Source: Chromera velia
Taxonomy: Eukaryota > Sar > Chromeraceae
NCBI GenBank assembly: GCA_018398765.1
Contig: JAHBMJ010002300.1
Coordinates: forward strand, 1 to 20,339
Length of the DNA: 20,339 nt
Direction of reading: 5' to 3'
Below the pieces are notes generated by a model that saw only the letters and a program-made list of their open reading frames with translations, did no database searches and was not told the DNA's origin. The position numbers and the translations under genes are program-made. Shown here piece by piece: positions 17,308 to 20,339 of this stretch. Numbering within the stretch: position 1 is the first letter of the stretch; each line of letters starts with the position of its first letter.

Positions 17308-19707
17308 CTCTTTCTCTCCGGCCCTCCCTCGCCCCCCCTCGCTCTCTTGCCTTCTCTCTTTCTCACTTTCGGTGTTTGTCTGAGCGCACATGGGTGAATG
17401 CCTGCGAGGAAAAGACGTTCCCTGAGAACCTTCTTTCCGCCTTCCGTGTGCAAATTCCCACTTGATTCCCACTCCACATGCATCCAGATGATTCTATCCG
17501 CACCTCCCCACGCCCACTTCCCCCCTCACTCATTTCCTTTCATTCTCTCTCTGTCGCTCTAACTGCATGTCTCTCATCAGTATTCCGAATTTAGTCATCT
17601 TGCGGGAGGGAGAAGGTTTCTGCTGCTGTTCGTCTCTTTCAGTCCACGAATTGCACCGAGAAAGGAAGGAAGGTGTGCATCCCGAATATTCTCAAGTGCA
17701 ACAACATTCATCAAGATATTCCAATGAAATTTCTTCATCTCGGTCCCTTCATGCTCTAGCTCACTCTGATGGAAAGAAGGCGAACCCCCTCCTCCACCTT
17801 CCCGACTGACCCGCACGGCCAGGACGATAGTGGTTTCCAGACTTCGAAGTGCGCACTTGCACCAGCAGCTGTCACCGTCAGAGGTAAGAACTGGTCCCTT
17901 GCAGCCTGCATGGAGACAAGCAAGAAGGGGCAAGAATGCATGGAGACAAGCAAGAAGGGGCAAGAATGCATGGAGACAAGCAAGAAGGGGCAAGAATGCA
18001 TGGCCAATGTGCGGCTTCAAGAGAGAGATTCGGCCAAAAAGGACGAAATCAAACAGAAAGAAAATGATCGAACAAAAAACAAAGAATCATTATTCAGCGT
18101 CAAGAAGGCCACAGACGTCGGGGAGTCAGCTAGAGCCACGGACCAGCAATTCAGCAATTAAGTGGAACAATCGATGTTAAAAAAAAAAAAATCAATCCGC
18201 AAGACATTCTGAGACTTTCGGTAACTGTAAAGAAGGAGCGTATCACGCTAAGCCAAGACCCGTGTATGTGCAAGGAAAAGAATAGTTTCTCAGCATCTCT
18301 GTTGACATCCCATTCTGAGAACAAATGAAAGGAAAGGGAGGGCAAACAAAACAGACACACCAACCTGCGGAGGTCCACCGTCCATTCTGGACATCCAATT
18401 GAGCACACTCCCTTATCCAGTCTCCCCCCTTGATGCCCAACTCTTGCCCAAAGTTTTGCTCAATCTCTCGAATCAGCAAGGTCTGAGCAGAGTAAGAAGG
18501 GTACGGCGTAAGCAAACTCAGAATCCCGGCGGCCCCAATTTCCTCTGGCGGCGCCTTCTCGTCGAACAGACGGCGCACACTCGACCGTTCTCCTGAAGAG
18601 CGCGCGGTGGAGGATGGCACTGAAGCCATCAAGGGGACGCGTCCTGCCCCAATCACTTCGCCGTTCTGTCGAGCCGCTGCAGACCAGCAATGAGTGTGAA
18701 GGCATCAGCGGTGTCGAAAAACTGCTTCAGACCTCTATCTAATACAGACCTAGACTCAGATACGTGCATGCATAATGTCTGAAAATGTTCAATCAACCCA
18801 CTGGCATCCGAACTCAAACGGAAAAAACTCAATAGCTGCTTTCACATACGGACCGTACCATGCGCCTGCATGAAGACAGATCAATATAGAAAAAGAAAGA
18901 AGAAAAAAAGGAAAAAGGAAAAAACAATCAAGCGAACAAACCCACCCACCCCCCCACTGACCTATCCGAGAGAATTTGGAGATGCCCCTCATGACGAACC
19001 CCCCCTCCTTTGTTCTGTCTCCAATAGAGGGTACAGGGGACTGCTTCGACTCCACCAGCAGAATTGAACGCGGTCCTCCTCCCCCTCCCTGCACCTCCAG
19101 GGCCTCTGCGTCCTTTCCCATTGCCCCGAAAGCAGACTGCCACCCGGTGGGGTTCCACCTTGGTTCGCCTGCAGTGCGTGCGTTCAGCATGCAACGATTA
19201 AGACATGAATGATCGAATATGTGAATCGCTAGGGATCGAGTCACTCTGATCGAGGCCTTCGTCTTGGGTCCACGACTTCATCTGAATGGAATGCCACCCT
19301 CTACTCAAGAACAGAAGCAGACAGACGGGAAGGAAGATTTTCTTGCACCCATGACGGTCTGGTTGGCTCTTCCTTGCTTCCTTCGGAGGTTGTGGGAGTC
19401 CGCACATGGGCTTGCTCCCTTACCGCAGGGGCGCAAGCTTGACAGGGACATCACACAGTCCCATCCTTTCTCTTTGTCCCTCTCTCTTTGTGAGCGAGAC
19501 AGAATGGAGAATGAGAGAGACAGAGGGAGGGAGGGGACCTACCGACTGGGACAGATCCATCAGGCAGCGTGAGGGAGAGTTCTGTCTCTTGTGACTTCGC
19601 AGAGAGCGTGGAGGTGCCATCACGAGAGTTGGCGACTGTTACTGTGGTCTCGCCGTGAGTCACACTGGCGGTGCCATCCTCAGGCAGGACTTCAGATAGA
19701 TTGTCTC
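11281..19707 (-). CDS. Polycystin-1-like GPS-motif membrane protein, 5' end outside window (spliced gene)
   Basis: Proposed exons, 5' to 3' on the minus strand: 19707-19543, 19168-18962, 18676-18365, 17905-17811, 17071-16917, 16574-13938, 13069-12191 and 11323-11281. All phases agree and give 1,496 residues to a TGA stop. Order in the visible protein: ectodomain 1-213; GPS motif about 214-258 (C214, W224, G228-C229, C241, C243, C245); TM1 about 291-311; disordered charged loop about 312-1190; TM2 1217-1243; TM3 1281-1307; TM4 1413-1436; TM5 1458-1482; acidic tail SSGEPREESDQVFE. GPS - TM1 - cytoplasmic loop - TM bundle is the polycystin-1/REJ layout; such proteins are surface receptors or channel partners. 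No PLAT domain is seen in the loop, and a channel pore is not evident. The upstream ectodomain must lie beyond 20339. The single-gene model is inferred; a split into two genes is possible at the longer introns. Confidence 0.65.
11501..11526. repeat. (CATG)n microsatellite
   Basis: About six and a half CATG units, self-complementary, within the last intron of the minus-strand gene. Confidence 0.85.
11770..12185. repeat. Diverged repeats of a GTCACCCA...TTCAAACAAGCA segment
   Basis: A segment at 11770-11823 (GTCACCCA, then a CAGA-rich stretch, then TTCAAACAAGCA) recurs at 12098-12146. Its right half recurs again at about 11859-11899. CAGACAGA-type simple repeats follow each copy. All copies fall in the last intron of the GPS gene, so this looks like intron growth by local duplication. 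Confidence 0.6.
12191..13069 (-). CDS. Exon of GPS membrane protein: four transmembrane helices
   Basis: The acceptor is CGTGTGTGCAG and the donor TTGAG|GTCTGT. The exon encodes four strong hydrophobic helices: LLDALVFVTRVLFSWCVLIC, FISHLVGLLLVAVVARSLVC, IFLGFTCVCFVGVLFGFYLV and LVFLLGMEVVMTVLLGIFQA. TM3 and TM4 are joined by a basic, serine-rich loop of about 105 residues. GFHDLQAFAP before TM3 resembles the 'YIDF...' lead-in of polycystin-channel helix S3, and LLGIFQAVAL resembles the S6 'LLNLFLAII' end. These resemblances are by eye and weak. The open frame continues past the donor into TCTG repeats, giving an implausible LSVCLFVCLSVCLF tail, which supports splicing at 12190. Confidence 0.7.
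13070..13937 (-). other. Intron joining the disordered loop exon to the TM-bundle exon
   Basis: The donor is CTCAG|GTACGTGAG and the acceptor GTGTGCAG, both in phase 2. This intron is the main reason to join the 16574-13938 and 13069-12191 frames into one protein. It contains an (ATCC)n microsatellite at 13641-13678 and a GACT-rich stretch at about 13545-13572. No conserved reading frame crosses it. Confidence 0.6.
13641..13678. repeat. (ATCC)9.5 microsatellite
   Basis: Nine and a half perfect ATCC units within an intron of the minus-strand gene. Confidence 0.9.
13938..16574 (-). CDS. Large exon of GPS membrane protein: disordered charged loop
   Basis: A continuous frame of 878 codons between acceptor ATTCTTGCAG and donor CTCAG|GTACGTGAG. 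Features in order: basic segment (VHFTRLKLHFNPRRVLAFQQ); helical stretch (SSVRQAREVLKKEQQMEREA) and an aromatic patch (RQYAFWTRLDELL.., RWNKNAGRDNFFRPNPVRW) that may be a small folded unit; Ser/Arg-rich segments; acidic run (EEEEDELDF.., FDGFDFDEAVEEEDEM); probable coiled coil (REIEKKILAGETIQ.. to ..LVQILEEINKEEEKEEQ); and a duplicated motif PAPTVPEE-ID. Proline and serine phosphosite-like sequences run to the C-end. No PLAT or enzyme domain is recognised. A 60-nt stretch near 16200-16259 could be a small in-frame intron ending just before ATG (MTLGVTDLSS). The frame upstream of 16574 starts only at a GTG. Confidence 0.7.
16575..16916 (-). other. Intron, with a possible extra transmembrane exon 16636-16737
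   Basis: The direct splice from 16917 to 16574 keeps phase 2 and uses GTCAGT and TTGCAG. Inside lies an alternative 102-nt exon (16737-16636) with a CACAG acceptor and a GTTTGA donor, also in phase. It would add FNLMNRDGGVILSYLTLSSA and LAPLYTTALLVLE, a candidate extra helix, and would change the side of the membrane on which the loop lies. Confidence 0.4.
16917..17071 (-). CDS. Exon of GPS membrane protein: first transmembrane helix
   Basis: The acceptor is CTTGTATGCAG and the donor GTCTT|GTCAGT. The exon encodes a polar acidic linker (YIAPDSESPRSLPNAVRAEE, then TTEIEQHERDN) and one very hydrophobic helix, VVWLTISLLSVLFFFGVILV. An ATG overlaps the acceptor, so a separate short gene starting at 17077 is conceivable. 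Placement 32 residues after the GPS motif is what the GPS/polycystin family would predict. Confidence 0.7.
17272..17305. repeat. (CT)17 microsatellite
   Basis: A perfect TC/CT run of 34 bases in the intron between the GPS exon and the TM1 exon. It explains the REREREREREL peptide seen in the minus-strand frame. Confidence 0.95.
17811..17905 (-). CDS. Exon of GPS membrane protein: second half of GPS motif
   Basis: The acceptor is TCTCCATGCAG and the donor GTGCGG|GTCAGT. It encodes (G)CKGPVLTSDGDSCWCKCALR and then SLETTIVLAVR. With the previous exon this completes the GPS pattern: C-x3-D-x4-G-x-W-x3-GC, then C-x-C and a hydrophobic strand (IVLAV). The canonical His-Leu-Ser/Thr cleavage tripeptide is not present. 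If the donor were skipped, the frame would read on through a Gly-rich stretch to a TGA near 17595, giving an ectodomain without membrane helices. Confidence 0.75.
17907..18003. repeat. 30-bp tandem repeat next to the GPS-exon 3' splice site
   Basis: Three identical 30-bp units (17907-17936, 17937-17966, 17967-17996) plus a 7-bp partial copy. Read on the minus strand, each unit is a polypyrimidine tract ending in CCATGCA. Only the copy abutting the exon is followed by G, making CCATGCAG, the acceptor; the others read CCATGCAT. On the plus strand the unit encodes a repeated METSKKGQEC, which I regard as accidental. Confidence 0.9.
18365..18676 (-). CDS. Exon of GPS membrane protein: juxtamembrane ectodomain and first half of GPS
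   Basis: The acceptor is CTGGTCTGCAG and the donor TCCGCAG|GTTGGT. It encodes 104 residues, including GEVIGAGRVPLMASVPSS, SSVRRLFDEKAPPEE, QTLLIREIEQNFGQELG, and then IRECAQLDVQNGRWTSA, the beginning of the GPS motif. This region occupies the place of the GAIN beta-sandwich in better-known family members, but I cannot confirm that fold from sequence by eye. Confidence 0.75.
18962..19168 (-). CDS. Exon of GPS membrane protein: ectodomain
   Basis: The acceptor is GCACTGCAG and the donor CGGATAG|GTCAGT, phase 1 to phase 1. It encodes GEPRWNPTGWQSAFGAMGKD, a Gly-rich linker, then ILLVESKQSPVPSIGDRTKE and GGFVMRGISKFSRI. No domain family is recognised. Phase and splice motifs fit both neighbours. 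Confidence 0.7.
19543..19707 (-). CDS. Most upstream visible exon of GPS membrane protein
   Basis: The acceptor is GAATGCATGCAG and the donor CAGTCG|GTAGGT. It encodes a Thr/Ser-rich, beta-strand-like sequence: GDNLSEVLPEDGTASVTHGE, TTVTVANSRDGTSTL, SLTLPDGSVPV. This is typical of an extracellular Ig-like or stalk region. The exon begins in phase 1, so at least one upstream exon exists; no candidate is visible between here and the right edge. Confidence 0.7.
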
Positions 19708-19930
19708 CTGCATGCATTCATGCTCCGAAAGAATCCAACCAAAGGGTTTCAGTGGAAGAAAACAAACAAACAAAGCCCTGAAGGCGTCACAAGACGGAGT
19801 GAATCCGTGTAAGAGTACACAAAGTCAGGCAGAGGTGTCTGCATGTGTGTGCGTGTGTGTGTCTGTTTGCGTGTACTGCAATCTGAATCACGCAGATAGA
19901 CTTGGAGCTATTTTTCAATTGGAGTGTCCC

Positions 19931-20017
19931 TCCTCTCTCTCTGTCTGTTTGACAGTCTGTGTGTCTGTCTGTCTGTCTGTCTGTGTGTCTGTGTGTCTGT
20001 GTGTCTGTGTGTCTGTG

Positions 20018-20052
<35 letters not shown>

Positions 20053-20339
20053 GTGTCTGTCTGTGTGTCTGTCTGTCTGTGTGCCTGTCTCTCTCTCTCT
20101 GTGTGTGTGTGTGTGTGTGTCTGTGTGTGTGTGTGTCTGTCTGCCTGTCTGTCTGTCTGTCTGTCTGTCTGCCTGCCTGTCTGCCTGCCTGTCTGCCTGT
20201 CTGCCTGTCTGCCTGTCTGCCTGCCTGCCTGTCTGCCTGTCTGCCTGTCTGCCTGTCTGCCTGTCTGTCTGTCTGCCTGTCTGCCTGTCTGCCTGTCTGC
20301 CTGTCTGCCTGTCTGCCTGTCTGCCTGTCTGCCTGCCTG
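19931..20339. repeat. Long CTGT/CTGC/TG compound microsatellite, runs off the window
   Basis: More than 400 bases of tetranucleotide and dinucleotide repeats. They shift from CTGT (about 19950-20090) to TG (about 20100-20135) to mixed CTGT/CTGC (about 20140-20339). It lies in an intron of the minus-strand gene and continues past the right edge. The shifts between related units suggest successive slippage expansions. Confidence 0.95.

Noticed and set aside
17023-17472. Minus-strand frame with RERERERERE run
   Set aside because: It arises from the (CT)17 microsatellite in an intron and has no other coding evidence.
17706-17765. Extra exon between GPS exon and TM1 exon (SELEHEGTEMKKFHWNILMN)
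   Set aside because: It needs a 45-nt intron with an atypical ATCAG acceptor and a poor GTTGTT donor. Splicing 17811 directly to 17071 keeps phase with better signals.
17769-18161. Plus-strand 130-codon frame with METSKKGQEC repeats and a strong GTAAGA donor at 17884
   Set aside because: The peptide repeat is the translation of the 30-bp acceptor repeat of the minus-strand gene, and the GPS exon lies antisense to it. The homology-supported strand is preferred.

Overview
The window looks like nuclear DNA of a intron-rich protist. My best guess is a chromerid alga (Chromera velia or a close relative). This is inferred from GT-AG introns, frequent TGCATGCA motifs (the type bound by apicomplexan/chromerid AP2 factors), heavy microsatellite load, and protein types common in alveolates (NHL-repeat proteins, polycystin-like membrane proteins). 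There is no bacterial operon structure, rRNA, tRNA or CRISPR array. Both large genes are spliced. I rebuilt them by hand from reading-frame phase and splice motifs, so exon borders are inferences. No transcript data were available.

Layout. 1-1943: no convincing gene; it holds an AT-rich stretch, a 12-bp-arm hairpin and a five-copy degenerate tandem repeat. 1944-2612 (minus): an intronless gene for a small secreted six-cysteine protein of unknown function. 2613-3284: a promoter region shared by two divergent genes, with a perfect 30-bp AT palindrome and a TGCATGCA site. 3285-8399 (plus): a spliced gene of about 1,044 codons whose long disordered N-terminus probably leads into a C-terminal NHL-repeat propeller. 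8400-11280: convergent intergenic DNA, with an AT-rich island (8400-9640), a (CAG)15 tract and a TGCATGC-rich stretch. 11281-19707 (minus): the 3' part of a very large spliced gene, at least 1,496 residues in the window and open at its 5' end. 19708-20339: intron of that gene, ending in a long CTGT/CTGC/TG microsatellite that runs off the window.

The main discovery candidate is the minus-strand gene. Joined in phase, its exons give an ectodomain, a GPS motif (the C...W....GC...C.C pattern of GAIN/GPS domains), one transmembrane helix, a roughly 880-residue intrinsically disordered and highly charged loop, then at least four more transmembrane helices and a short acidic tail. The order GPS - TM1 - long cytoplasmic loop - TM bundle is that of polycystin-1/REJ family proteins. 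Here, however, the loop shows no PLAT domain that I can see, and the usual GPS cleavage tripeptide is missing. The two spliced genes share extended splice signals (donors GTNNG, acceptors mostly TGCAG), and these helped choose between exon models. A 30-bp tandem repeat directly upstream of the GPS exon is a repeated polypyrimidine tract in which only the copy next to the exon carries the AG.
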